Counted from the stretch's first letter, positions 6,837-16,005 are shown. The stretch: DNA of 21,900 nt from JAOUGY01 sp050329955 (GCA_050329955.1 JBHJOH010000233.1:1-21900); one strand, 5' to 3'. Numbers and translations: made by a program. The notes: a model not told the origin generated them from the letters alone.

Positions 6837-8393
6837 TCACCACCGGGTGCTCGTCCGGTCGATCTCGGACCGGTCGAGTCGGATCGGAAAACGACGGCGG
6901 ATCTCGTCGTCGGCATCTCCCGACACGTGGCGGGGCCGGTGGGACGACAGCGTGTCCACCACCACCCGGTGGGCCCGATCAGCGGCGGTGGTGGCGCCGG
7001 CGTCGATCCAGTCGTCGGGGCTCTGGCGGTCGCCGACCTTCGGGTACAGGTACTCGGTTTCCATGATCGCGAGTGTCTGCGGATGGCCCAGGAAATGCCC
7101 AGCGCCGGAGGTGACGTCGGCGATCACGTCCGCCGACAGCCGGGCGCGGTCGATGTCGACGCCGCGGATGGTGCGGTTGACCGCCCCCAGGATGTCGTTG
7201 TCGACCACCAGTGCCTCCAGCGAAGCCGAGAGCAGGCTCGCCAGCATTCCTGCGGACTCGTAGACCAGGTTGGCTCCCGCCTGGGCGGCCAATGTGATTG
7301 TGAGGGCCTTCTCGGCGCCCGCCTGGGCGTCGACCACCTTGGAGTCGGCCATACCCGCTGCCACCCCCGAGGGCAGGCCCAGCCAGTTGGCCAGCTGGGC
7401 CGAGGCCGCTCCCAGCACCGCCTCCTCCGGACCGCCGCCGCTCATGGCGCCGGTGCGGAGGTCCGAGACGAACGGCCACAACCCCATCACACAGGGATGG
7501 CCGGGAGAGAGCAGGTTGACGCAGGTGAGCGCCGAGAGACATTCGGCGAGTGCCTGGGCGAGCGCCCCCGCCAGGGCCGCCGGGGCGGTGGCGCCGGCCT
7601 GGCCGGCCGACAACAGATTGATGGGCATCCCGGCCCGGACCTGGGCGACCATACATTCGGCCGATTCCTCGGCGTAGCGCATGGGAGGCACCACGAAGGT
7701 GTTGTTCGCCACCATGAACGGCCGTCTCCGGAACTCGCCCTCGCCGCCGAGGGCGATGTCGAACATCTCGACCGCCTCGTAGACGTGCTCGGGCTTGAAG
7801 AACGAGGTGCCGGTGGGTTTGGTGGTGCCCATCATGGTGGCGTAGGCGGTGTTCAGATCGAGTTCGCGCACGTCGGTCAGCTCGCGGGTCACCACCGGGC
7901 GCACGAAGAAGTGCAGGTTGTCGAGGGTGTCGGCCAGCCGGCTCAGGTCGAAGAGGTCTGCTGTGGAGGAGTGCCGGAACCGTTGCGTCTCGTGGTCGAG
8001 CATCAGCACGGCGGCGCCCGCCGTCCCGAAGTGCACCTTGGTGTCGGACAGGTCCATGCCGAGCGACTCGTCGAACCCGTGCCAGGTGAAGGACTTGGCA
8101 GCGGTGGCGATGGCGCCCTCGACGATGCGACGGGGAAAACGGAGTCGGCCGTCGTCGCCGAGCGTGCCACCCGCCTCGGTCACCACCCGGATGAAGTCGG
8201 GGATGGGCGATCCCATCCCGATCTCCTCGAGCAGGTGGATGGCCGTCTCGTAGATGTCGATGAGCGCCGACTCGCTCAGCGGCTTGTAGGCGCCGCCCGA
8301 CAGACCGCTCCTCACCGCCCGGCGATCTGCTTCCGGCGCCGCGGCGCGCAGTGCCTTACGGGCCTCGCGCCCGCCCCGTCTTCCCTCGCTCAT
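6837..8393 (-). CDS. MttB-family (trimethylamine/glycine betaine methyltransferase-like) protein, non-pyrrolysine
   Basis: A 518-residue member of the trimethylamine methyltransferase (MttB) superfamily. The N-terminus has the typical Arg-rich lead, then RSGLSGGAYKPLSESAL and HLLEEIGM; later segments include KVHFGTAGAAVLMLDHET, PTGTSFFKPEHVYEA and TSGAGHFLGHPQTLAIMETEYLYPKVGDR. The frame has no internal stop and ends with TGA, so no amber-encoded pyrrolysine is present; characterised non-Pyl relatives such as MtgB demethylate glycine betaine to a corrinoid protein. Its ATG overlaps the TGA of oxidase copy 2 (ATGA at 8390-8393), so the two are translationally coupled. No corrinoid-binding (MttC/MtgC-like) gene is in the window. 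The substrate is most likely a quaternary amine such as glycine betaine, by inference from the neighbours. Confidence 0.88.
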   Translation of the reverse strand: MSEGRRGGREARKALRAAAPEADRRAVRSGLSGGAYKPLSESALIDIYETAIHLLEEIGMGSPIPDFIRVVTEAGGTLGDDGRLRFPRRIVEGAIATAAKSFTWHGFDESLGMDLSDTKVHFGTAGAAVLMLDHETQRFRHSSTADLFDLSRLADTLDNLHFFVRPVVTRELTDVRELDLNTAYATMMGTTKPTGTSFFKPEHVYEAVEMFDIALGGEGEFRRRPFMVANNTFVVPPMRYAEESAECMVAQVRAGMPINLLSAGQAGATAPAALAGALAQALAECLSALTCVNLLSPGHPCVMGLWPFVSDLRTGAMSGGGPEEAVLGAASAQLANWLGLPSGVAAGMADSKVVDAQAGAEKALTITLAAQAGANLVYESAGMLASLLSASLEALVVDNDILGAVNRTIRGVDIDRARLSADVIADVTSGAGHFLGHPQTLAIMETEYLYPKVGDRQSPDDWIDAGATTAADRAHRVVVDTLSSHRPRHVSGDADDEIRRRFPIRLDRSEIDRTSTRW

Positions 8394-10795
8394 GCCCGCA
8401 GCCTTTCGTTGGCAGGGTCCCAGGCCGCCTCGGCCAGAACCGTGGCCCGGCGCAGTTCGCCGAGCAGGTCGATGGTGAAGGTCGTCCCCGGCTCCTCGAA
8501 GGCGGGTTCGACGTAGGCGAAGAACAGGCTCTTTCCCACCGCGTGGCCGAAAGCTCCGCCGGTGGTGAGGCCGATGATGCGCTCGCCGTCCCGGATCGGC
8601 TCGTTGCCGCGGCAGTCACTGTCGCCGGCATCGACCTCGCCGTAGACACACACCATCGAGAGCGGTTCGCTGCGGCGGTCGACGGTGGCCTGCCTGCCAC
8701 AGAAGTCCTTGCCGAAGTCGACGAAGCGTTCGATGCGGGCTTCGATCGGGGTGATCTCGGTGGTGAGCTCGCCGCCCCAGGCCTTGTAGGCCTTCTCCAT
8801 CCGCATGGCGTTCATGGCGTAGGACCCGAAGTCGACGGCGCCGTGAGGTTCGCCCGCCGCCATCACGGCGGCGTACAGGTCGCCGATCCGTTCGAGCGGG
8901 TGGTGCAGTTCCCAGCCGAGCTCGCCCACGTAGCTCACCCGGAGTGCCCGGCATGGCACGCCGGCCACCGAGATGTCCTGGGCGGTGAGCCATGGGAACG
9001 ATTCGTTGCCGAGGTCGACGTCGGTGAGCTCGGCGAGGACCTGGCGTGACCGGGGCCCGGTGACGGCGATGATGCCGGTGTGGTCGGTGACGTCGCGGAT
9101 CTCCACCCGCTCGCCCTCGACCCGGTTCGACTCCAGCCAGTCGAGGTCGTGGTGTTCGCCCACCACCGCCGAGTTCAGATAGAACACGTCGTCGGTGAGG
9201 CGGGTGATGGTCATCTCGCACTCGATCCCACCCAGACCGGTGAGCATGTGCACCAGACGGATACCGCCCACCCTGGGAAGTCGGTTCGCCGAGAGACGGT
9301 CGAGCAGGGCGGCGGCGTCGGGGCCCGACACCTCCAACTTGGCGAAGGCGGTCAGGTCGGCGACACCGACCCGTTCCCGGATGGCATGAACTTCGGCGCC
9401 CACCGCGTCGAAGGCGTTCGACCGGCGGAACGAGTGGCGTTCGGGCTCGGGCGAGAAGTACTGGGCGCGTTCCCAGCCGTACACCTCCTGCCACTGGGCG
9501 CCCTTGGCGGTGAGTGTGTCGTAGAGCGGGGTGGCCTTGACCGGCCGGCCGGCACGGCGGTACTCGCCGGGGAGACGCACCTGGTACATCTCGTGGTATT
9601 CGTCGATCGACTTGGCCAGGGTGTAGTCGCCGGGGGCGTACGGCCCGAAGCGGCGCGGATCCATCTCGCGCACGTTGACCTCGGTCTGGCCGTGCACCAT
9701 CCACTGCGCCAGGTACTTGCCGGCTCCCGGCCCCTGGGTGATGCCGATCGAGGCTCCCACACACATCCAGTAGTTGCGCAGGCCCGGCGCCGGGCCCATC
9801 AGATATCCCGAGTCGGGGGTGTGGGTGATCGGACCACTCACCACCCGCTTGATGCCCGCCTCGCCGAAGGCGGGGATACGGAGGGCGGCGAGTTCCAACC
9901 AGGGCATCACCTGGTCGATGTCGGGCGGGGTGAGGTGGAACGTCAGATCCCAGTCGATGCCCTCGGTGCCATAGGTGAGGGCGTTGCGGGTTTCGTAGGG
10001 GCCGACGATGAGCCCGTCGTGCTCGCGGCGGTAGTAGCACGATGCCCGTGGATCCCGGGTCACGGGAGGCTCGAAGTCGAGCTCGGCCATCTCCGGGATC
10101 CGTTCGGTGACGATGTACTGATGGATCATCGAGACGATGGGCACGTCGAGACCCACCATCGCCCCCAGCTGCGCCCCGTAGTGGCCGGCGGCGTTCACCA
10201 CGTGTTCGGCCACGATCGGACCCTGCTGGGTCATCACCTCCCAGCGGTGATCGGGGAGCCGGCGCATACCGGTGACCCGGTTGCGGAGCACGATCTGGGC
10301 GCCGAGCTGCTTGGCCCCCGCCGCCATGGCGTTGGTCGCCGACGACGGGTCGGTCCAACCATCCCCGGGTGTGTAGAAGCCGAGCTTGACATCCGACACG
10401 TCCAGCAACGGGTGCAGCTCGACGATCTCGGCCGGGGAGATGAGGTGGGCTTCGACGCCGGCCAGGTCGAGGACCCCCTTCACCGTCCGAAACCAGTCGA
10501 CCTCGTTGTTGTTGGTCGCGAGCCGGACGGCACCGCATCCGTGCCAGCCGGTGTGCATCCCGGTCTCGGCTTCGAGTTTGGTGTAGAGGTCGGCTCCGTG
10601 GGCGTGGACCTTGGCCATGTTGAGGCTGCCGATGAAGTGCGGAATCAGCCCCGCCGCATGCCACGTCGACCCCGACGCCAGCTCGTCCTTGTCGATGAGG
10701 ACCGTGTCGGTCCACCCTTCGTGGGCCAGGTGGTACAGCAACCCCACACCCATTGCCCCGCCGCCCACGATCACACATCGGGCTTCCGACCGCAT
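8390..10795 (-). CDS. FAD-dependent dimethylglycine/sarcosine dehydrogenase-like oxidase with GcvT domain (copy 2)
   Basis: An 801-residue paralogue of the oxidase at 3526-5973 with the same order of domains. The FAD-binding motif is VIVGGGAMGVGLLYHL (about 8-23) and SGSTWHAAGL carries the probable covalent-flavin His46. The C-terminal GcvT-like half includes IIAVTGPRSRQVLAEL and LRVSYVGELGWELHHP and ends with the barrel that contacts tetrahydrofolate in the family. Start ATG 10795 is preceded by GAGGAG at 6-nt spacing; the open frame upstream to 10951 crosses the divergent gene and is not conserved-looking. It is first in a two-gene unit with the MttB-family gene. It probably acts one demethylation step away from copy 1, but which step each performs is not decidable from sequence. 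Confidence 0.86.
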   Translation of the reverse strand: MRSEARCVIVGGGAMGVGLLYHLAHEGWTDTVLIDKDELASGSTWHAAGLIPHFIGSLNMAKVHAHGADLYTKLEAETGMHTGWHGCGAVRLATNNNEVDWFRTVKGVLDLAGVEAHLISPAEIVELHPLLDVSDVKLGFYTPGDGWTDPSSATNAMAAGAKQLGAQIVLRNRVTGMRRLPDHRWEVMTQQGPIVAEHVVNAAGHYGAQLGAMVGLDVPIVSMIHQYIVTERIPEMAELDFEPPVTRDPRASCYYRREHDGLIVGPYETRNALTYGTEGIDWDLTFHLTPPDIDQVMPWLELAALRIPAFGEAGIKRVVSGPITHTPDSGYLMGPAPGLRNYWMCVGASIGITQGPGAGKYLAQWMVHGQTEVNVREMDPRRFGPYAPGDYTLAKSIDEYHEMYQVRLPGEYRRAGRPVKATPLYDTLTAKGAQWQEVYGWERAQYFSPEPERHSFRRSNAFDAVGAEVHAIRERVGVADLTAFAKLEVSGPDAAALLDRLSANRLPRVGGIRLVHMLTGLGGIECEMTITRLTDDVFYLNSAVVGEHHDLDWLESNRVEGERVEIRDVTDHTGIIAVTGPRSRQVLAELTDVDLGNESFPWLTAQDISVAGVPCRALRVSYVGELGWELHHPLERIGDLYAAVMAAGEPHGAVDFGSYAMNAMRMEKAYKAWGGELTTEITPIEARIERFVDFGKDFCGRQATVDRRSEPLSMVCVYGEVDAGDSDCRGNEPIRDGERIIGLTTGGAFGHAVGKSLFFAYVEPAFEEPGTTFTIDLLGELRRATVLAEAAWDPANERLRA

Positions 10796-10949
10796 GCTCA
10801 GCTCCTCTCTCGTCGGCAGCATACCGTTCTGGTGAGCGGGACGTCTCAGAGAATGGAAGGGACACCGACCGTCGCCCGGGTCGTCGTGTTCACGCGCCCG
10901 CAACAGAGTCGGTACGACGCCTTCACAGCGTCTCGCTATCAAAGGCACC
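10796..10949. promoter_or_regulatory. Divergent intergenic region, oxidase copy 2 / ATP-grasp operon
   Basis: These 154 bases separate two divergent operons and should hold both promoters. A short inverted repeat GACGC (10916-10920) and GCGTC (10928-10932) lies 17 bases before ATG 10950. A weak AAAGG precedes that ATG. No near-consensus promoter and no conserved small gene was recognised. Confidence 0.3.
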
Positions 10950-12431
10950 ATGGTGTTCGAGGCCTACTCCGTCGACGGCCGGTTCGACGAGCTGATCTGC
11001 CAGGACGGTTCGCCGCGCCCGGCGGCGGAAGCCCTCGTGAGCCATCTCGAGCTGCTGGGGCTCGAGCAGCTGAACGATCGCCAGCAGGGTGCCGGGCTGG
11101 CGATCGAGGCAGCCGGTATCACGTTCACGGTCTATTCCGACGGTGCCGGAATAGACCGTGCGTGGCCGTTCGACGTCATCCCCCGCATCATCGATGGGCG
11201 CGAGTGGGATCGCATCGAGGCGGGGTTGATCCAGCGCCTCACCGCTCTCAACCGGTTCATCGACGACGTCTATCACGACCAGTTGTGCTTGCGCGACGGG
11301 GTGGTGCCGTCCGAGCTGGTGCTGGACTCACCGGGGTACCTGGAGGCCTGTCGGGGGGTGGATCCGGCCCACGGGGTGTGGGCTCACATCTGCGGCTCCG
11401 ACCTGGTGCGCGACACCGACGGCACCGTGTACGTGCTGGAGGACAATCTCCGCATCCCCTCGGGGGTGTCGTACGTGCTGGAGAACCGCCTCGTCACCAA
11501 GCGGGTCTTCCCCGAGCTGTTCGCCCACCAGAGCATTCGACCCGTCGACGCCTATCCACACCGGCTGCGTCGAATTCTCGCTTCGGTGTCTCCCTGGCCG
11601 GAGCCGATGATCGCCGTGCTCACGCCCGGCGTGTTCAACTCCGCCTACTTCGAGCACTCCTTCCTGGCCCGCCAGATGGGAGTGCTTCTGGTCGAAGGAC
11701 GCGACCTGGTGGTCGACCACAACGACGTCGTGTACGCCATGACCATCGAAGGTCCGGTGCGCATCGACGTCTTGTACCGGCGGGTCGACGACCTGTTCCT
11801 CGACCCCGAGGTGTTCCGGCCCGACTCGGCGCTGGGAACACCCGGCCTGATGCGGGCCTGGCGGGCGGGCAACCTGGCGCTGGCCAACGCCCCCGGCACC
11901 GGTGTCGCCGACGACAAGGCGGTGTACGCCTTCGTGCCCGACATGATCCGCTACTACCTGGGCGCAGAGCCCATTCTTCGCAACGTGCCCACCTACCGCT
12001 GCGGGGTCGAAAGCGAACGTGCCTACGTGCTCGACCACCTGCCCGAGCTGGTGGTCAAGCCTGCCAACGAGTCTGGCGGCTACGGGGTGGTGGTCGGGCC
12101 CCGTTCCGACGAACTGGAGTTGGCGGCGGTGGCCGACCAGATCATCGACAACCCGGCCGGATGGGTCGCCCAGCCCACCATCGGGCTGTCGACCGTCCCC
12201 ACCTTGTGCGACGGCAAGCCTTCGCCCCGTCACGTCGACCTGCGGCCGTTCACGCTGCTCGGCGCCGAGAGCTACGTCACCTGTGGTGGGCTCACCAGGG
12301 TGGCACGGGACGAAGGATCGCTGATAGTGAACTCGTCGCAAGGGGGTGGTTCCAAGGACACCTGGATCGTGGATGTCGCCGAACCGCTGGCGGCCGTTCT
12401 CGATCTCAACGAACTGGAGGAGCAGACATGA
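10950..12431 (+). CDS. Circularly permuted type 2 ATP-grasp protein (DUF404/DUF407)
   Basis: A 493-residue protein of the circularly permuted ATP-grasp family usually found beside alpha-E and transglutaminase-like genes. ATP-grasp enzymes form amide bonds through acyl-phosphate intermediates; a role in peptide tagging or synthesis has been proposed for this family but the substrate is unknown. Residues expected of an active fold are present: LEDNLRIPSG (Glu164, Asp165, Asn166), VVKPANESGGYG (Lys370, Asn373, Glu374), HVDLRPF (Asp430, Arg432) and NSSQGGGSKDTW (Asn461, Gln464). It is the first gene of a four-gene operon and its TGA overlaps the next ATG (12428-12431). ATG 10950 has a weak AAAGG 5 nt upstream. 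A second, divergent ATP-grasp domain is encoded two genes downstream. Confidence 0.88.
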   Translation: MVFEAYSVDGRFDELICQDGSPRPAAEALVSHLELLGLEQLNDRQQGAGLAIEAAGITFTVYSDGAGIDRAWPFDVIPRIIDGREWDRIEAGLIQRLTALNRFIDDVYHDQLCLRDGVVPSELVLDSPGYLEACRGVDPAHGVWAHICGSDLVRDTDGTVYVLEDNLRIPSGVSYVLENRLVTKRVFPELFAHQSIRPVDAYPHRLRRILASVSPWPEPMIAVLTPGVFNSAYFEHSFLARQMGVLLVEGRDLVVDHNDVVYAMTIEGPVRIDVLYRRVDDLFLDPEVFRPDSALGTPGLMRAWRAGNLALANAPGTGVADDKAVYAFVPDMIRYYLGAEPILRNVPTYRCGVESERAYVLDHLPELVVKPANESGGYGVVVGPRSDELELAAVADQIIDNPAGWVAQPTIGLSTVPTLCDGKPSPRHVDLRPFTLLGAESYVTCGGLTRVARDEGSLIVNSSQGGGSKDTWIVDVAEPLAAVLDLNELEEQT

Positions 12432-13420
12432 GCGTGTTGCTGAGCCGCAGCGCCGAGGAGCTGTACTGGCTGGGCCGCCACCTCGAGCGGGCGGAGTCGC
12501 TGGCCCGGATCTTTCGGGAACACACCAACCTGCTGGTCGACATTCCGACCGAGGTCGACTCCGACTGGGGGTCGCTGTTGGCCTTGACCGGGTCGGCCGG
12601 GCGCTTCGCCGCCGGCACCGCCGGCACCGACGAGACCTCGGTGATGCGTTTCCTGGTGGCCGATGTTGCCAATCCCGGCTCGCTGGTCCACACCATCGCC
12701 GCCGCCCGCGAGAACCTGCGTGTGTCCCGCCAGATCGTCCCGTGGTCGGCATGGGAGTGCCTGAACCGCCTCCACATCCGGGTGGTGTCGGAGGCTGCAA
12801 CCACCACCATGTCCCGACGGAAGCGTTCCGAGCTGTGCGAGTCGGTGATCGACTCGCTTCGGCACCTGAGCGGGATCCTGGTGGGGACCATGACCCGCGA
12901 CCACGCCTACTCATTCATCGAGTTGGCCCGGTTCGTGGAACGTGCCGACATGACGACCCGGGTCATCGACGTGCGGGCCGGCGGACTCATGGCGGGAACG
13001 TCCGCCCAGGGGATGTCGCCCGAGGACCGCAGCCCCTACGAGGACGTGCGCTGGCTGGGGGTGCTGCGTTCGGCGGGCGGCCAGCAGATGTATCACCGGG
13101 CGGCGCCGGTGTCGGTGCAGGGTGACGCCGTGGTGGCGTTCCTGGTCCGCGATGCCGGATTTCCCCGTTCGGTGGCTCACTCGCTCGGCGAGGTCGGACG
13201 ATGTCTCGAGGCGTTGCCGGCCCGACCCGGCCCGCTAGCGGCGTGTCGGCAGGCGTCGGCCGCGGTCAGCACCGGCCCGCTGCCCGAGACAGCGGCGGGC
13301 ATCCACACCCTGATGGACGAGTTCCAGATCGGCATCGGCCGGATCCACGAAGCGGTGTTCTCCGCCTTCTTCGGCGCCGGTGCCGTGGTGTCCGAAGTGC
13401 CCTCGTCGCGGGCCGGGTGA
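12428..13420 (+). CDS. Alpha-E domain protein (DUF403)
   Basis: A 330-residue, mainly helical alpha-E (DUF403/COG2307) protein. The N-terminal signature LLSRSAEELYWLGRHLERAE carries the conserved acidic residues after which the family is named; a second recognisable block is SFIELARFVERADMTTRVIDVRA, and the C-terminus is again helical. The biochemical role is unknown, but the family is almost always linked with circularly permuted ATP-grasp and transglutaminase-like proteins, so it is likely to act with the upstream enzyme. The ATG at 12428 overlaps the previous stop by four bases, indicating translational coupling. A 53-base gap with a small hairpin separates it from the next gene. Confidence 0.88.
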   Translation: MSVLLSRSAEELYWLGRHLERAESLARIFREHTNLLVDIPTEVDSDWGSLLALTGSAGRFAAGTAGTDETSVMRFLVADVANPGSLVHTIAAARENLRVSRQIVPWSAWECLNRLHIRVVSEAATTTMSRRKRSELCESVIDSLRHLSGILVGTMTRDHAYSFIELARFVERADMTTRVIDVRAGGLMAGTSAQGMSPEDRSPYEDVRWLGVLRSAGGQQMYHRAAPVSVQGDAVVAFLVRDAGFPRSVAHSLGEVGRCLEALPARPGPLAACRQASAAVSTGPLPETAAGIHTLMDEFQIGIGRIHEAVFSAFFGAGAVVSEVPSSRAG

Positions 13421-13438
13421 ATCCCCGGGCTAGCCTCG

Positions 13439-13456
13439 GTCCGGTTCCGACCGGGC
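13439..13456 (+). other. Small intercistronic stem-loop
   Basis: GTCCGGT (13439-13445) pairs with ACCGGGC (13450-13456) around a 4-nt loop: seven pairs including one G-U. It is in the only real gap inside the ATP-grasp operon, before the GGAG ribosome-binding site of the fused gene. It could be a weak terminator, an mRNA processing site or chance. Confidence 0.3.
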
Positions 13457-13473
13457 ACGAGACGGAGCGGCCG

Positions 13474-16005
13474 ATGTCACCGATCAAAACCGAATCGTTG
13501 ATCGCCGGCTACCGGATCGGGGCCGATCGCCACGACGAGATGCTCACCGTTGGTGGCGGTGTTCGGCCCCACTGGACCCAGCTGGCGGCGTCGATCGAAA
13601 CGCTCGGCCGCCACGAGATGCTGCGCCGTCGCCACGAGATCACCCTGCTGCTCGAACAGGACGGGGCCACCTACAACACCGGCGAGGGGCGCGTCCCGTG
13701 GAAGGTCGACCCGCTCCCGATGGTCATCACCAGCGAGGAATGGCGCGACATCGAACGTGGCGTCGTTCAGCGGGCGGAACTGTTCGACCTCCTGTTGGCC
13801 GACCTCTACGGGCGCCGGCGTCTGTTGTCGTCGGACCTCCCACCCGAGCTGATCCTGTCGGACCCCGCCTTCCTGCGCTCGTGCGATGGCATCACCATCC
13901 CGGGACACAAACAGCTGTTCATCTACGGGGTCGACCTGGTGCGTGGTCCCGACGACCGCTGGCTGGCGTTGGGGAACCGGACCCAGGCCCCGTCCGGGGC
14001 CGGGTACGCCCTCACCACCCGGCGGGTCGTGTCCTCGGTGTTTCCCAGCCTGTTCCGCAACGCCGACGTCCATCGGCTCGCCCCCTACATCCGGTCGTTG
14101 CGGGCCGGGCTGCAGAGCGTGGCACCCGCCACCGTCGACGATCCCGCCATCGTGGTGCTGTCGCCGGGACCTTGGGCCGAGACCGCCTACGAGCACGCCC
14201 TGGTGGCCACCGAGCTGGGCTACCCGCTGGTGGAAGGCTCCGATCTGCAGGTCCGTGATGGCAGGGTGTGGCTGCGCACGGTGGGTGAGCCGGTGCGCGT
14301 CGACGTGATTCTGCGCCGGGTCGACGCATGGTTCTGTGACCCGCTCGAACTCCGGCCTGATTCCACCCTCGGGGTGGCCGGGTTGGTGGAGGCGTGCCGG
14401 ACGGGGGCGGTGACGGTGGTCAACACCCTTGGCTCGGGGATCCTCGAGAACGCCGGTCTGGCGGCATTGCTCCCCGGGCTGTGTCGGCGCCTGCTCGGCG
14501 AAGAGCTGCTGCTGCCGGCGGTGGAGTCGTGGTGGTGCGGTGACGACGCCGCACTTTCGCAGGTGGTGGGTCGACTCGATCAGCTGGTCATGCGCCCGGT
14601 GTCGCGGGCGCTGGGTGGTACTTCGATCGACGGCTCGGAGCTCACCGCCGACCAGCGGTCGGACCTCGCCGCCCGCATATCGGCCGCCCCGTGGCAGTGG
14701 GTCGCCCAGGAACGGATGCTGCCCGCCACCGCCCCGGTCCTGACCGACACCGGATTCGAGCCGCGTGCGGCGGTGGTGCGGACGTTCGCGGTGGCCCGCG
14801 AACAGTCCTACGCCGCCATGACCGGCGGCCTCACGCGGGTGGCGGCATCCGCCGACTCGTCGATGGTGACCAACACGGCAGGGGCGGTCGCCAAGGACAC
14901 CTGGGTGCTGGCGTCGGAACCCGAAACGCTCACCGGCTTCTGGGTTGGGGCGGGCCCCCGGCCGGTGCCGGTGGTGGCCCTGTCGGCCCGGGCCGCCGAG
15001 AACCTGTTCTGGATGGGGCGCTACGCCGAGCGGGCCGAATGGACGGTGCGGCTGCTCCGGATCGCCGCCGGGCGCCGCAACGAGTTCGAGCACGCCCCTC
15101 CCGGCCCGGGCCGGGAGGCTCTGCGGGCGTTGCTGCGGGCGGTGACGCGGGCCACCGCCACCTATCCCGGCTTCACCGGTCACGACGCCGATGCCATGCT
15201 CGACCACCCCGGCGACGAGTTGTTCTCGCTCATGGTCGACGCCCGCCGGCCCGGTTCGGTGGCGCATTCCGTCGAGCACCTGCTCGGTGCCATCGACGCC
15301 GTTCGCGACCAGTTGTCGATGGACACGTGGCTGGTGGTGGGCGCCCTCACCCGCGAGCTGGAAGCCGTGCGCGAGCCCTCCGCCGACCGTGACGAGTCGC
15401 TCAACACCGGACTGAGCCGGATGATGCAGGGACTGTTGGCGTTGTCGGGGCTGGCGTCGGAGTCGATGGTGCGCGACCAGGCGTGGCACTTCATGGACCT
15501 GGGGCGGCGGATCGAGCGAGGCCTTCAGATCGCCACCGTATTGGTGGCCAGCCTTTCGGAGAGTCACGACGCCCCCACCGAGAGCCTCATCCTCGAATCG
15601 ACCCTCACTGCCGGCGAGAGCATCATCACCTACCGGCGGCGCTACCGCTCCCGGGCCCAGGTGGCCACCGCCCTCGACCTGCTGCTGTCGGACCCCGGCA
15701 ACCCGCGGTCGCTGCGCTACCAGCTCGATCGTATGGCCGAGGACCTGGTGCTGCTCAAGCCCTCGGGAGAGACCTCGACACCTGTCCTCGTGCTGGAGGC
15801 GGCCGCCATGCTCGCCGCCGCCGACACGGTTGCCCTGGGCGCCGTCGACGCATCCGGGATCAGGGTGGGGCTGTCGTCGTTCGTGGCCTCGATGACCGAC
15901 GTGTTGCGGCGGACGGCGGTGGCCGTAGGAGGCGACAACTTCGCACGGATGGCACCCCAGCAGTCGATCCTCACCCCGGCCGAGATGTGGGAGGGGGACC
16001 GATGA
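13474..16005 (+). CDS. Fused circularly permuted ATP-grasp and alpha-E protein, ATP-grasp half probably inactive
   Basis: An 843-residue fusion. Residues 1 to about 490 are a circularly permuted ATP-grasp domain (RVPWKVDPLPMVI, FIYGVDLVRGP, MTGGLTRVA) and residues from about 500 are an alpha-E domain beginning VALSARAAENLFWMGRYAERAE. Aligned by eye to the stand-alone ATP-grasp protein two genes upstream, positions likely to bind metal and nucleotide are changed: LEDN becomes LGNR (167-169), VVKP becomes VMRP with Arg374 for the Lys, the Asp of HVDLRPF becomes Val434, and NSSQGGGSK becomes NTAGAVAK with the Gln missing. This suggests a pseudoenzyme or scaffold. The start at ATG 13474 has GGAG 7 nt upstream. 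Its TGA overlaps the transglutaminase ATG. Confidence 0.87.
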   Translation: MSPIKTESLIAGYRIGADRHDEMLTVGGGVRPHWTQLAASIETLGRHEMLRRRHEITLLLEQDGATYNTGEGRVPWKVDPLPMVITSEEWRDIERGVVQRAELFDLLLADLYGRRRLLSSDLPPELILSDPAFLRSCDGITIPGHKQLFIYGVDLVRGPDDRWLALGNRTQAPSGAGYALTTRRVVSSVFPSLFRNADVHRLAPYIRSLRAGLQSVAPATVDDPAIVVLSPGPWAETAYEHALVATELGYPLVEGSDLQVRDGRVWLRTVGEPVRVDVILRRVDAWFCDPLELRPDSTLGVAGLVEACRTGAVTVVNTLGSGILENAGLAALLPGLCRRLLGEELLLPAVESWWCGDDAALSQVVGRLDQLVMRPVSRALGGTSIDGSELTADQRSDLAARISAAPWQWVAQERMLPATAPVLTDTGFEPRAAVVRTFAVAREQSYAAMTGGLTRVAASADSSMVTNTAGAVAKDTWVLASEPETLTGFWVGAGPRPVPVVALSARAAENLFWMGRYAERAEWTVRLLRIAAGRRNEFEHAPPGPGREALRALLRAVTRATATYPGFTGHDADAMLDHPGDELFSLMVDARRPGSVAHSVEHLLGAIDAVRDQLSMDTWLVVGALTRELEAVREPSADRDESLNTGLSRMMQGLLALSGLASESMVRDQAWHFMDLGRRIERGLQIATVLVASLSESHDAPTESLILESTLTAGESIITYRRRYRSRAQVATALDLLLSDPGNPRSLRYQLDRMAEDLVLLKPSGETSTPVLVLEAAAMLAAADTVALGAVDASGIRVGLSSFVASMTDVLRRTAVAVGGDNFARMAPQQSILTPAEMWEGDR

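Noticed and set aside
9080..10949. Very long open frame on the plus strand opposite oxidase copy 2, continuous with the alpha-E frame
   Set aside because: It is antisense to a clearly homologous FAD/GcvT enzyme, its translation is low-complexity with no recognisable domain, and long antisense frames are expected in GC-rich DNA. The real gene in that frame starts at 12428.
13477..15567. 696-codon minus-strand frame opposite the fused ATP-grasp gene
   Set aside because: Antisense shadow with no recognisable motif; the plus-strand protein has strong family signatures.
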